NCBI GenBank assembly: GCA_021463505.1
Contig: JAJTYR010000017.1
Location: 1 to 64,000, forward strand
Direction: 5' to 3'
Source of the DNA: Burkholderiaceae bacterium
GTDB taxonomy: Bacteria; Pseudomonadota; Gammaproteobacteria; Burkholderiales; Burkholderiaceae_E
DNA length: 64,000 nucleotides
The notes under the pieces were generated by a model that worked only from the letters and a program-made list of their open reading frames with translations, had not been told where the DNA came from and made no database searches. The position numbers and the translations under genes were made by a program. Positions 16,249 to 23,804 of this stretch are shown here, one piece after another (positions within the stretch are counted from its first letter, which is position 1; each line of letters opens with the position of its first letter).

Positions 16249-16758
16249 GTGAACCAGATCATCCAGGCCGGCAAATTCGTGGAGTTGAGCTACAAGGTCG
16301 CCGACAGGAAGACCGGGCACATCCTGACCCGTGTCGAGTTCCCGCTCGGTTACGTCCATGGCCACACCGAGATCCTGGCCCCATCGGTCCATGCGCGGCT
16401 CGAAGGCCGGTCGGCCGGCGACGTCATCGATGTGGCGATCGACGGCAACCAGATTTTCGGCCCCCGGGACGAATCGCTGGTCTTCACCGATCGGATCGAG
16501 AACGTGCCCGAGGAATATCGGCAGGTCGGTGCGTCGATCCTGATGGAAAACGACGCAGGCCAGACCCGCAGTTTTCTCGTGACGCACATGGACGACGAGA
16601 CGCTGACGGTCGACGGCAACAATCCGCTTTGCGGCAGAGAGGTCGTCTTCACGCTCGAGATACTGACGGTGCGCGACGCAGGCAGCGACGAGATCGAGGG
16701 CAACGGGGCAATCGCCCCCCGCCCGGACATCGACCCCAGGCTGCTGCGACCTGTCTGA
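16249..16758 (+). CDS. SlyD-like FKBP-type peptidyl-prolyl isomerase
   Basis: This 169-residue protein resembles SlyD-type FKBPs. It has an FKBP half with GHTEILAPSVHARLEGRSAG and a following insert-in-flap-like segment (about residues 70-130) with NNPLCGREVVFTLEIL. The His/Cys-rich metal-binding tail of SlyD is missing; the C-terminus is acidic and Pro-rich instead. It starts with GTG at 16249, 20 bases after the preceding gene. A folding helper for a metalloenzyme in the apr operon is plausible. Catalytic residues were not checked against a structure. Confidence 0.7.
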   Translation: MNQIIQAGKFVELSYKVADRKTGHILTRVEFPLGYVHGHTEILAPSVHARLEGRSAGDVIDVAIDGNQIFGPRDESLVFTDRIENVPEEYRQVGASILMENDAGQTRSFLVTHMDDETLTVDGNNPLCGREVVFTLEILTVRDAGSDEIEGNGAIAPRPDIDPRLLRPV

Positions 16759-16777
16759 GCAGCGAGATCGAACAGCG

Positions 16778-16817
16778 CAGGACGGCCCGGGCGCAAGCGC
16801 TTGCGGACACCGTCCTG
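16778..16817 (+). other. two-tier inverted repeat (RNA hairpin) before the 53-residue ORF
   Basis: An outer stem pairs CAGGACGG (16778-16785) with CCGTCCTG (16810-16817). Inside it the perfect palindrome CGCAAGC/GCTTGCG spans 16792-16805. There is no T-run after it, so it does not look like a standard intrinsic terminator. It could instead stabilise or process the apr message, or bind a protein. The next gene's ribosome-binding site begins about 12 bases later. Confidence 0.55.
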
Positions 16818-16842
16818 ACTTCACGGCGAAAGGAGGCAGAAC

Positions 16843-17004
16843 ATGAGCGAGCAGCAATCCCCCAAGGCCCCGGTTCCCGATGGTCGTTCGCGTTTCGTGA
16901 CGACGCGCGCGAAGCCGCCAACCGAAAAGGGGTTCATCGGCTTCGAGACCATCTGGGAGCCGTTCCAGAAGGAAGCCGAATACCAGACGCCAAAACAGCC
17001 GTAG
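16843..17004 (+). CDS. small basic protein (53 residues) at the end of the apr gene block
   Basis: This ORF has a near-perfect ribosome-binding site, AAAGGAGG, 7 bases before the ATG, which is the main reason to call it real. The product is 53 residues, hydrophilic, without cysteines. It is proline-rich at the N-terminus, with a central aromatic stretch, KGFIGFETIWEPFQKEA. It has no signal peptide or membrane segment. It may be a small accessory peptide of the APS-reductase system, but no family is recognised. It ends 21 bases before the convergent AMP nucleosidase stop. Confidence 0.6.
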   Translation: MSEQQSPKAPVPDGRSRFVTTRAKPPTEKGFIGFETIWEPFQKEAEYQTPKQP

Positions 17005-17025
17005 GCCCGGAGGGGCGCGCCAGCG

Positions 17026-18591
17026 CTACTGGAACGCGACTTCGTCGAAGCTGCGCAGCTTGCGGCTGTGCAGTTCGTCGGCACGCTGGCGGCGCAGCAG
17101 GTCGATCGCACGCACGCCAATGCGCAGGTGCTGCTCGACACGCTCGCGATAGAACTGGTCGGCCATGCCCGGCAGCTTGATCTCGCCGTGCAATGGCTTG
17201 TCGCTGACGCACAGCAGCGTGCCGTACGGGATCCGGAAGCGAAAGCCGTTGGCGGCAATCGTCGCGCTCTCCATGTCGAGCGCGATCGCGCGGCTCTGGC
17301 TGAAGCGGCGCATCGGCGTACCGTGCGGCAGCAGCTCCCAGTTGCGGTTGTCGGTGCTGGCCACGGTGCCGGTGCGCATCACGCGCTTGAGCTCGTAGCC
17401 GGTCAGCTGCGTCACCTCGGCCACTGCCGATTCGAGGGCGATCTGCACCTCGGCCAGTGCCGGCAGCGGTACCCATGGTGGCAGGTCCTCGTCGAGCACG
17501 TGATCCTCGCGCACGTAGCCGTGTGCGAGCACGTAGTCGCCGAGTTGCTGCGTCGTGCGCAGCCCGGCGCAATGACCGAGCATGATCCACGCTTGCGGCC
17601 GCAACACCGCGACGTGATCGGTGATCGTCTTCGCGTTGGCCGGGCCGACGCCGATGTTGATCATCGTGATGCCCGATCCGTCCTCGCGGATCAGATGGTA
17701 GGCCGGCATCTGCGGCAGCCTCCCCGGCGCCGGATGCTGCCCTGCGGCAGCCGATGGGCCCGGCGCCCCGGACGCTTGCCCGCCCGGGACGGCACTTCCT
17801 GCCGGCGCCGCGCGGCGCGTCACGACGTTACCCGGCTCGACGAACGCCGAATAGCCGTGCGCGGCCGGCGCGGCCTCGGTCATCAGCGCGTGACCGAGCC
17901 GCACGAACTGGTCGACGTAGAACTGGTAGTTGGTGAACAGCACGAAGCTCTGGAAGTGCACCGGCTCGGTCGCGGTGTAGTGGCGCAGCCGGTGCAGCGA
18001 ATAGTCCACGCGCGGCGCCGTGAACAGCGCCAGCGGATGCGGCACGCCCGAGCGCGGCACCCAGGTGCCGTTGGCAATGCCGTCGTCCATCGCGCCCAGG
18101 TCCGGCAGGTCGAACAGGTCGCGCATCAGGCGCCGCCGCGCGGCGTCGATCGACCGCTCGATGTGCTCCTGGCCGGCCATCGCGAAGTGCACCGGAATCG
18201 GCGTCTTTCCGGTGCCGACCTCGAGCGGCACCCGGTGGTTCGTCAGCAGCAACCGGAACTGCTCGAGGTAGTAGCGCCCGAACAGATCGGGGCGCGTCAG
18301 CGTCGTCTCGTAGGTACCGGGGCCGGCGACGAACCCGTAGCTGAGCCGCGAGTCGGCGCGCGCCACCGTCTCGGTGCGGATACGCACGAAGGGGTAGAAC
18401 GCATGCACGCGATGTGAAGGATCCTGGCCCGCCACGAATCGCTGCACGGCGTCGCGCAGCCAGTCCACACCGGCCTCGTAGATCGCGACGACCTGCGCCA
18501 GCGCCGCGGCCGGGTCGTCGTAGCGCTGCGGCGGGAAGAACGGCGGATTGCCCACGGCCGACACGCGCTGTCCGGGCGGATCGGGCGTCAC
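17026..18591 (-). CDS. amn: AMP nucleosidase
   Basis: This enzyme hydrolyses AMP to adenine and ribose 5-phosphate. The 521-residue protein has the N-terminal Amn domain (about 25-190) and a C-terminal phosphorylase-type nucleosidase domain with IMLGHCAGLR and DMESATIAANGF. An Ala/Gly/Pro-rich insert at about 261-294 separates two segments that are contiguous in shorter relatives, which makes the protein longer than is typical. It starts at GTG 18591. Because the neighbouring apr reaction consumes AMP, a link to AMP pool control is conceivable but not shown. Confidence 0.9.
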   Translation of the reverse strand: MTPDPPGQRVSAVGNPPFFPPQRYDDPAAALAQVVAIYEAGVDWLRDAVQRFVAGQDPSHRVHAFYPFVRIRTETVARADSRLSYGFVAGPGTYETTLTRPDLFGRYYLEQFRLLLTNHRVPLEVGTGKTPIPVHFAMAGQEHIERSIDAARRRLMRDLFDLPDLGAMDDGIANGTWVPRSGVPHPLALFTAPRVDYSLHRLRHYTATEPVHFQSFVLFTNYQFYVDQFVRLGHALMTEAAPAAHGYSAFVEPGNVVTRRAAPAGSAVPGGQASGAPGPSAAAGQHPAPGRLPQMPAYHLIREDGSGITMINIGVGPANAKTITDHVAVLRPQAWIMLGHCAGLRTTQQLGDYVLAHGYVREDHVLDEDLPPWVPLPALAEVQIALESAVAEVTQLTGYELKRVMRTGTVASTDNRNWELLPHGTPMRRFSQSRAIALDMESATIAANGFRFRIPYGTLLCVSDKPLHGEIKLPGMADQFYRERVEQHLRIGVRAIDLLRRQRADELHSRKLRSFDEVAFQ

Positions 18592-18676
18592 GCCCGCTTC
18601 CCGACCGGCCGCACGGCGGGCTCCCCGCGCCTGTGCGCAAACCTTCCCGAAAGGCTGCCATCCGGATGAGCGCGTC

Positions 18677-19186
18677 TCATTCGAGCGTCCTGATTTCGAA
18701 CTCGCAGGCGTCCAGGTCGGCCAGGATCCAGGTCGGCGGCGCGTTCAATCCTGCCACCGTGCCTGGATTGACCAGCCAGGTCGTGCCGCCCGCAATGGTC
18801 GCCTGTCGCGTCACCGACGCGTCGTGCGAGTGCCCGCAGCAGACGATCTCGTAGTCGCCGGTGCAGGCGATTCCCCGCGCGTAGTGCGGGTAATGGGTTG
18901 CGAATATCCGCCGGCCGCCGAGCTCGAGCTCGGCGTCGGCCCCGTGATAGACGAGCAGCCCGCCGGAGCGCGCGCAGACCCGGTGCAGCGCCATCGCGTC
19001 GCCGAGGTTGTTGCCGTGCACCGTGTGCACCGGCAGCCCCAGTGCGAGCAGCGGCCTGAGCGTGTGCGCGCCGATCAGGTCGCCGCAGTGGACGACCGCC
19101 TGTGCTCCGGCGTGCCTTGCGGCCGACACCGCTGCCGCGAGCAGCGGCGCACGATCGTGGCTGTCCGAGACGATGCAGATCCTCAT
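18677..19186 (-). CDS. YfcE/MJ0936-type metallophosphoesterase
   Basis: This is a 169-residue calcineurin-like phosphoesterase. The metal-binding blocks are visible in order: SDSHD near residue 7, HCGDLIG near residue 33, HGNNLG near residue 56 and CGHSHDA near residue 118, so the active site is complete. Small members of this family cleave phosphodiesters; the substrate is unknown. Starts at 19198 or 19231 are possible. The ATG at 19186 is preferred because it overlaps the stop of an upstream small ORF as ATGA and lies immediately before the conserved first strand. Confidence 0.8.
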   Translation of the reverse strand: MRICIVSDSHDRAPLLAAAVSAARHAGAQAVVHCGDLIGAHTLRPLLALGLPVHTVHGNNLGDAMALHRVCARSGGLLVYHGADAELELGGRRIFATHYPHYARGIACTGDYEIVCCGHSHDASVTRQATIAGGTTWLVNPGTVAGLNAPPTWILADLDACEFEIRTLE

Positions 19187-19317
19187 CGTGGACGCCATGG
19201 CGCCCGGCAGCCGGACAGCGCATCCGTGCACGCGGACAGGTCGTCGTCACGTCGCTCCACCGGCATCGAGACGATCTCGCGCCCGGCATCGGGAGAATCG
19301 GGGATCCGTTCACTCAT
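19183..19317 (-). CDS. possible 44-residue ORF coupled to the phosphoesterase
   Basis: This small ORF starts at ATG 19317 behind a good ribosome-binding site (GAGGTGAG, 5-12 bases upstream). It ends with a TGA that overlaps the phosphoesterase ATG. The product is hydrophilic, with two cysteines (ACTDALSGC) and an arginine-rich end, and matches nothing I know. It may be a leader peptide that couples translation rather than a functional protein. Confidence 0.35.
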   Translation of the reverse strand: MSERIPDSPDAGREIVSMPVERRDDDLSACTDALSGCRAPWRPR

Positions 19318-19349
19318 CGGCTCACCTCGCCTGCGGATTCGATGATAGA

Positions 19350-19378
19350 TTGTCTGACGGAAAGCGCCGCCATTCTAT
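19350..19378 (+). promoter_or_regulatory. candidate promoter for the HTH-ferredoxin-reductase fusion gene
   Basis: TTGTCT at 19350-19355 and TTCTAT at 19373-19378 are spaced by 17 bases, giving a plausible sigma-70 promoter with a leader of about 65 bases before the ATG at 19450. Read by eye only. Confidence 0.35.
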
Positions 19379-19449
19379 CCGCGGCCCCGAATCCGGCAGA
19401 GGGCGCGGCATTCCGGACCCGGCGCGCCAGGCAGCAGGCAACACCCACG

Positions 19450-20913
19450 ATGTCACGCGCACTCACGGTCTCGAGAGCAGCGCAGCTGGTCGGCGTCCCC
19501 AGGGCCGTGCTGCAGCGGATGATCCGCGCCGGCGAACTGGCCCAGTCCGACGGACTGATCGACATCGACGCGTTGCTGCAGGCATTTCCGGACGCGCGCC
19601 TCGAGGATTCCGGGATGCTCGAGAAGGCCGTCCGGATCCGCGAGGAGTCGTTCGGCCGAAGGGTGCGCGACTTCGTACTGCCGTCGCCGGAACTGCTCTC
19701 CCAGCGCCTGTTCGCCCAGAGCCAGGAGCTGGCCGAACTGCGCCGTCACCTGCAGGCGTACCACGCGCTGGTGGCGGCGACGATCGAGTGTCTGGCCACG
19801 CGCCCGGCACCGCCGGATCTCGCCGACGAGGCGCGCCGGCGGCTCGAACAGGGGCTCGCCCGGGTATTGGGCAGCGAATCCGACAACCGTCTCGAAGCCA
19901 TGACCGACATGTTGAAAGTGGTTTCCGCAAACGTGGTGATCCGCCCCAGCGGGCGCGAGTTTCTCGTCCAGGGCAACGACAGCATCCTGCAGGCCGGCCT
20001 GAAGGCCGGGCTCGGACTGAATTACGGCTGCGCCGGCGGCAACTGCGGCCTGTGCAAGGGGCGGCTGGTGTCGGGCCAGACGCGCCAGATCCTGCACACC
20101 GACTACCACCTGTCGGCAGCCGAGCGCGCGCAAGGTTACCTGCTGCTGTGTGCGCACACCGCGGTCAGCGACCTGGTGATCGAAACGCTCGAGGCGGGCA
20201 GTCCGACCGACATCCCCGAGCAGGAACTGGTGGCGCGGGTGCGCGCGCTCCAGCGGCTCGGACCGAACACGATGCTGCTGCACCTGCAGGCGCCGCGCAG
20301 TTCGCGTCTGCGCTTCCTTGCCGGCCAGGGTGCCACGCTCGCGCTCGCCAATCGGGGCGGAGACCTGCAGGCGACCTGGCCGATCGCGAGTTGCCCCTGC
20401 GACGATCGCAACCTGCACTTTCACGTGGCGCGTGACCCCGGTAGCGCACTCGCCGAGCGCCTGTTCGCCGGCGCAGTGACGGTCGGTGACACGCTGGGGG
20501 TGCACGGGCCGCGCGGCGACTTCGTGCTCGGTGTCGACGTGCCGCCACGTGCCGCATTCCTTGCCTGCGACACCGGCTTCGGCCCGGTGAAGAGCCTGAT
20601 CGAGCACGCGATGGCCGCGGAAGCCGTCGAGCATTTTTCGCTGTACTGGCTTGCAACGCGCCCGGACGGCCACTATCTCGACAACCAGTGTCAGGCCTGG
20701 ACCGACGCGTTCGACGAGTTCGACTATCATCCGGCGCTCGACGACGACGCCGCGCGCGGCGCGTCGCGGGTGGCGAAGCGCGCCCTCGACGATGGCGACC
20801 CCGCGGCCAGCCGCTACTTCATTGCAGGCCCGCATGCGTTCGTCGACGCCGCGGCACGCGGCCTGCTCGACGCCGGTGCGCCCGCCCACAGCGTGCGCGC
20901 ACTGGCCTGCTGA
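19450..20913 (+). CDS. HTH-[2Fe-2S] ferredoxin-FAD/NAD reductase fusion protein
   Basis: This 487-residue protein joins three modules. Residues 1-50 look like a MerR/excisionase-type helix-turn-helix (VSRAAQLVGVPRAVLQRMIR). A helical linker runs to about 155. A plant-type [2Fe-2S] domain follows with C194, C199, C202 and C234. The C-terminal half (about 255-487) is a ferredoxin-NADP+ reductase-like FAD and NAD(P) module with HGPRGDFVLG and ACDTGFGPVKSL. The usual FAD motif RxYS is altered to WPIAS. Such reductases feed electrons to Rieske or oxygenase partners, and the next gene is a Rieske fusion. The HTH part could make it redox-responsive or may only be structural. The ATG at 19450 was chosen because upstream sequence is unlike a protein. 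Confidence 0.78.
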   Translation: MSRALTVSRAAQLVGVPRAVLQRMIRAGELAQSDGLIDIDALLQAFPDARLEDSGMLEKAVRIREESFGRRVRDFVLPSPELLSQRLFAQSQELAELRRHLQAYHALVAATIECLATRPAPPDLADEARRRLEQGLARVLGSESDNRLEAMTDMLKVVSANVVIRPSGREFLVQGNDSILQAGLKAGLGLNYGCAGGNCGLCKGRLVSGQTRQILHTDYHLSAAERAQGYLLLCAHTAVSDLVIETLEAGSPTDIPEQELVARVRALQRLGPNTMLLHLQAPRSSRLRFLAGQGATLALANRGGDLQATWPIASCPCDDRNLHFHVARDPGSALAERLFAGAVTVGDTLGVHGPRGDFVLGVDVPPRAAFLACDTGFGPVKSLIEHAMAAEAVEHFSLYWLATRPDGHYLDNQCQAWTDAFDEFDYHPALDDDAARGASRVAKRALDDGDPAASRYFIAGPHAFVDAAARGLLDAGAPAHSVRALAC

Positions 20914-20937
20914 CTGCACCGGCAAACTCCGACAGCG

Positions 20938-21567
20938 ATGAGCGCAGCACTCGACTTCCTCGTCAAGGCCCGCCCCGAAGCGATGGGGCACTACTTCGCG
21001 TTCCTGAAGGACGCGGGCAGGCAGCTCGATCCGAAGACGCGCAACCTGATCTCGGTGATCACCAAGGTCCATTCGCAGACCGAGCGTGGTCTGAAGCAAT
21101 ACGTCAAGCGCGCGCTGCGCGAAGGCGCCACGCCTGCCGAGGTGATCGATGCGCTGTTGATGGCGTTTCCGGCACTCGGGCTGGCAAAAATAACCTGGGC
21201 GGTCGACGTGATGCTGTCGATGCAATTGCCGGAGCTCGACCCGGGTGCGCCGGCCGGAGAAGCGGCGCGGTGGCACGACCTGGCGCCCGAGGCCGAGTTG
21301 CCTGTCGTCGGCGCGATCCGCGTGGAGTGCGACGGACGCGCACTGTTCGTCGCACGCGGCCCTGCGGGGCCGAACGCCTTCGACAGTCGCTGCCCGCACC
21401 AGGGCACCGACATTCCCGAACTCGCGCTCGAGGCCGGCACGCTCACCTGCCCCGGGCATGGCTGGGTCTTCGACCTCGCCAGCGGCGCGTGCGTGCGCAA
21501 CGGCACACTCGCGCTGACCCGCTACCCCACGCGGGTCGAGAACGGGCAGGTGCTCGCCTATTGGTGA
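20938..21567 (+). CDS. AhpD-like domain fused to a Rieske [2Fe-2S] domain
   Basis: The first ~100 of 209 residues are a carboxymuconolactone decarboxylase/AhpD-type helical domain. The second half is a Rieske domain with ligands C152, H154, C171 and H174 in CPHQGTD and CPGHGWVF. In AhpD the peroxidase centre is CxxC with a following His. By eye the matching positions here are Glu49, Leu52 and Tyr55, so the domain cannot do AhpD chemistry and is probably a scaffold. The gene follows the reductase fusion by 24 bases, so the two likely form an electron-transfer pair. The final acceptor is unknown. Confidence 0.75.
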   Translation: MSAALDFLVKARPEAMGHYFAFLKDAGRQLDPKTRNLISVITKVHSQTERGLKQYVKRALREGATPAEVIDALLMAFPALGLAKITWAVDVMLSMQLPELDPGAPAGEAARWHDLAPEAELPVVGAIRVECDGRALFVARGPAGPNAFDSRCPHQGTDIPELALEAGTLTCPGHGWVFDLASGACVRNGTLALTRYPTRVENGQVLAYW

Positions 21568-21589
21568 ATCAGGACTGCTGGAGGACCCG

Positions 21590-21817
21590 ATGCCGTATTT
21601 CGTGTTCCGCAGGACCGGCCTGGCCGGCCTGCCCGAGCGCCTGGCCGAGGCACCCGCTTATCGCGAGGCCAGGGCGATCCTGCGTGAACTGCGCGCGCGC
21701 GAGGGCGGCGACGCATCGGCGATCCGTATGGTGTTTGCCGCCAACGAATTCGAGGCGGCCGACCTGCTGGCGCAGCCGCGCGAACCGGATCCGTCGCTGT
21801 ACGGCGCGGATGACTGA
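21590..21817 (+). CDS. conserved-looking 75-residue hypothetical protein
   Basis: The ATG at 21590 has a GGAGG ribosome-binding site. The 75-residue product begins MPYFVFRRTGL and contains YREARAILRELRA and IRMVFAANEFEAADLL, a pattern of one strand and two helices. It has no cysteines or signal peptide. I do not recognise a characterised family. It is co-directional with the ferredoxin-reductase and Rieske fusions (22-base gap) and should belong to the same operon. Confidence 0.65.
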   Translation: MPYFVFRRTGLAGLPERLAEAPAYREARAILRELRAREGGDASAIRMVFAANEFEAADLLAQPREPDPSLYGADD

Positions 21818-21882
21818 GAATCCGCCGATCCTTCGGCGACGCCTGCACATCCGCGTCGGTACCGATCGCCGCGCCGCCAGCC

Positions 21883-22347
21883 ATGCCGCCACCCGACGAG
21901 GACGCCTTCCGCCTGCGACGCGAAGTCGCGCTCGGTCATCGTTGCCCGTTCGAGCGCGCGCTGCTGGCACGTTGCGCAGCCTGCAGCCGCGCGCGCCCGA
22001 TCCTGCTGGCCGAACGCGAAGCGATCGGCTGCGATGCCCGGGCCGCCAGCGCGCGATGCACCGCGTATCTCGATCGGCTGCGCGTGGCGTCGCGCTTCGC
22101 TTTGCGCGCGGATCCTGCGGTGCCCTGGACGTTCTCCAGGGAGATCCGCGCCCAGTGCGGCGGGCTGATCGGCCTGCATGAAGCCCTCGATGGCGACGAG
22201 CGCGCCGACGCCGGTGCCGGCCCGGCCGACACCGACGCGCTGATGCAACGCGCGCTGCAGCGCTACCGTGCGCTCGACGAGATGCCGTGGTCGCGCATCA
22301 TCCGGGCGGTGATTCGCCACGAGCCGCGGCGACGAGCGCCGCGCTGA
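21883..22347 (+). CDS. cysteine-rich hypothetical protein
   Basis: This 154-residue protein has six cysteines, at 21, 31, 34, 50, 59 and 92, including a CAAC pair and a conserved-looking block WTFSREIRAQCGGLIGLHEA. The spacing would suit a zinc or iron-sulfur site, but no known family motif is matched. The first ATG is 21883. No clear ribosome-binding site is seen, and the gene may be coupled to the previous one. Its 3' end overlaps the convergent neighbour by 50 bases. It probably belongs to the same operon as the Rieske fusion. Confidence 0.6.
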   Translation: MPPPDEDAFRLRREVALGHRCPFERALLARCAACSRARPILLAEREAIGCDARAASARCTAYLDRLRVASRFALRADPAVPWTFSREIRAQCGGLIGLHEALDGDERADAGAGPADTDALMQRALQRYRALDEMPWSRIIRAVIRHEPRRRAPR

Positions 22348-23377
22348 ACGCCATGACCCCGGGCGCTGCGGCCTCGCGCCACGCCGTGAGCAGTGCGTGT
22401 GCCTGTGCAAGCCAGTGCGCGCGCTGCGCCTGCACCACATCGGCGAGCACGGCCGCCGCGCCGGCGCTGTCGGCCGCGGCACCGCGCCAGCGAAGGTAGC
22501 CGGCGCGCAGTTCCGGGGCGAGCAGACCGCGCATGCCCTCCAGGTTGGCGAACCAGAAGTGGATCGACGCCCGTTCGTTGCGCTCGAGCAGGGCCGGAAG
22601 CGTCGAGTCGCAATCGGCGAACAGGTCGCGTATCGCCCGGGCCACGCGCTCGCTGCGCTGATCGTCCAGCGATCCGAGCATGCTCTCCCACTGCGGGCCG
22701 AGCTGCACGGCGGCGCGCCGCTCCCCCAGTTCGTGCAGGATCAGGGTCTCGGTCTCGGCCGCTGCGATGCGATCGAGCGCGGCCTCGCGATCGTCGCCCA
22801 CCTGCCAGGCATCGGCGGCGGCGCACAGGCCTTCGGCCGACGGCCGCTGGCGCGTCAGTTCCAGGCGCGTGCCGAGCCAGCGCCGCAGGACATCGCGCCG
22901 CACGAGAACCTGGTCGCCGCGAGTGGCGGCCATCGGCGGATTCAGCCCGCGCGCGTGCTCGCGTCCGGTGACCACGATGCTGGCGCCCTCGCGCGTCTGC
23001 GACTCGATGCGCTCGGCCAGCACGAACTCGGGGCGACGATAGCTGGCCAGGCCGGCCGCGTAGACCAGCCCGTGCGCAGCGAGCCGGGCATTGGCCGCCG
23101 CCTCGTCGAAGGCGTCGACGCCGCCGCCGATCGGCAGCGCATCGAAACGCGCATCGGCCTGCCCCGCGAGCGACTGCCAGTGCGCCTCGCGTGTCGCGAT
23201 CCAGTCGCCGACCTCGGCGCGATCGGGCATCCGGTCGAGCGGCAGGTCGCGCTCCCAGCGGAAGAACTCGCGCATCTGCAGCAGGTAGATGCACATCGAG
23301 AGGTCCTGCGCGTGCACCGCGTCGGCGAGGTCGCAGTTGCGCTGGACCGCCGCGGCCAGCTCCTCGATGCCGGGCAT
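22298..23377 (-). CDS. hypothetical protein resembling the Sfum_1244 family
   Basis: This 359-residue soluble protein begins with a block rich in features I associate with the uncharacterised Sfum_1244 family (LSMCIYLLQMREFFRWE near residue 25), known only from sequence in sulfur-metabolising bacteria. The rest is mainly helical. No cofactor motif, signal peptide or membrane segment is visible. It is the last gene of a minus-strand run with the S24-like, dsrE2 and tusA genes, so a part in sulfur trafficking is likely by context. The family name is from memory and should be confirmed. Confidence 0.6.
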   Translation of the reverse strand: MPGIEELAAAVQRNCDLADAVHAQDLSMCIYLLQMREFFRWERDLPLDRMPDRAEVGDWIATREAHWQSLAGQADARFDALPIGGGVDAFDEAAANARLAAHGLVYAAGLASYRRPEFVLAERIESQTREGASIVVTGREHARGLNPPMAATRGDQVLVRRDVLRRWLGTRLELTRQRPSAEGLCAAADAWQVGDDREAALDRIAAAETETLILHELGERRAAVQLGPQWESMLGSLDDQRSERVARAIRDLFADCDSTLPALLERNERASIHFWFANLEGMRGLLAPELRAGYLRWRGAAADSAGAAAVLADVVQAQRAHWLAQAHALLTAWREAAAPGVMAFSAALVAAARGESPPG

Positions 23378-23389
23378 CGGCGCGATGCC

Positions 23390-23797
23390 CTAGGCGACGT
23401 AGCGCTTGCTGGCGCGGCGCCGGCCCGGTCTGGCCTTCTGGATGATGACACCGCGGACCGCCGACAGATCGGCGATCGGGATCTCGGGCCAGGCAGGGTT
23501 GAGCGGACGCAGCAACCAGTTGCCGGTCGGGCCGCGCGCGAGCTGTCGAAAGACCCAGTCGTCGTCGCAGCGCGCAAGAACGAAGGAGCCGTCGGTCGCC
23601 AGGCCGTCGGGCTCGATCACGATGATCTCGCCTTCGGCGAACTCGGGCAGCATCGAATCGCCGAGCACCATCAGCGCGAACGATTCGCCCGACGAGCAGC
23701 CGTCGCCACCTTCCTGCCCGTCGGCCGCAGCCGGGCCGAGCGCCTCGATACGGATCGGAAAGATCCGCTTCGAACCGCCGGATCGGTGTGCGTCCAA
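23390..23797 (-). CDS. S24/LexA-type peptidase-like protein with altered dyad, no DNA-binding domain
   Basis: This 135-residue protein matches the C-terminal autoprotease fold of LexA/UmuD. The serine motif is clear (MVLGDSMLPEFAEGEIIV, Ser48). At the place of the catalytic lysine, in the strand WVFRQL, I align Arg84, so self-cleavage is doubtful. There is no N-terminal helix-turn-helix. It lies between dsrE2 (7 bases) and the Sfum_1244-like gene (12 bases) and is surely co-transcribed. A binding or scaffold role is more likely than SOS control. Confidence 0.7.
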   Translation of the reverse strand: MDAHRSGGSKRIFPIRIEALGPAAADGQEGGDGCSSGESFALMVLGDSMLPEFAEGEIIVIEPDGLATDGSFVLARCDDDWVFRQLARGPTGNWLLRPLNPAWPEIPIADLSAVRGVIIQKARPGRRRASKRYVA

Positions 23798-23804
23798 TGC
23801 CTGC

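Noticed and set aside
17740-17815. low-complexity stretch in AMP nucleosidase as a possible frameshift
   Set aside because: The frame stays open with both domains intact on either side, so it is an in-frame Ala/Gly/Pro insert.
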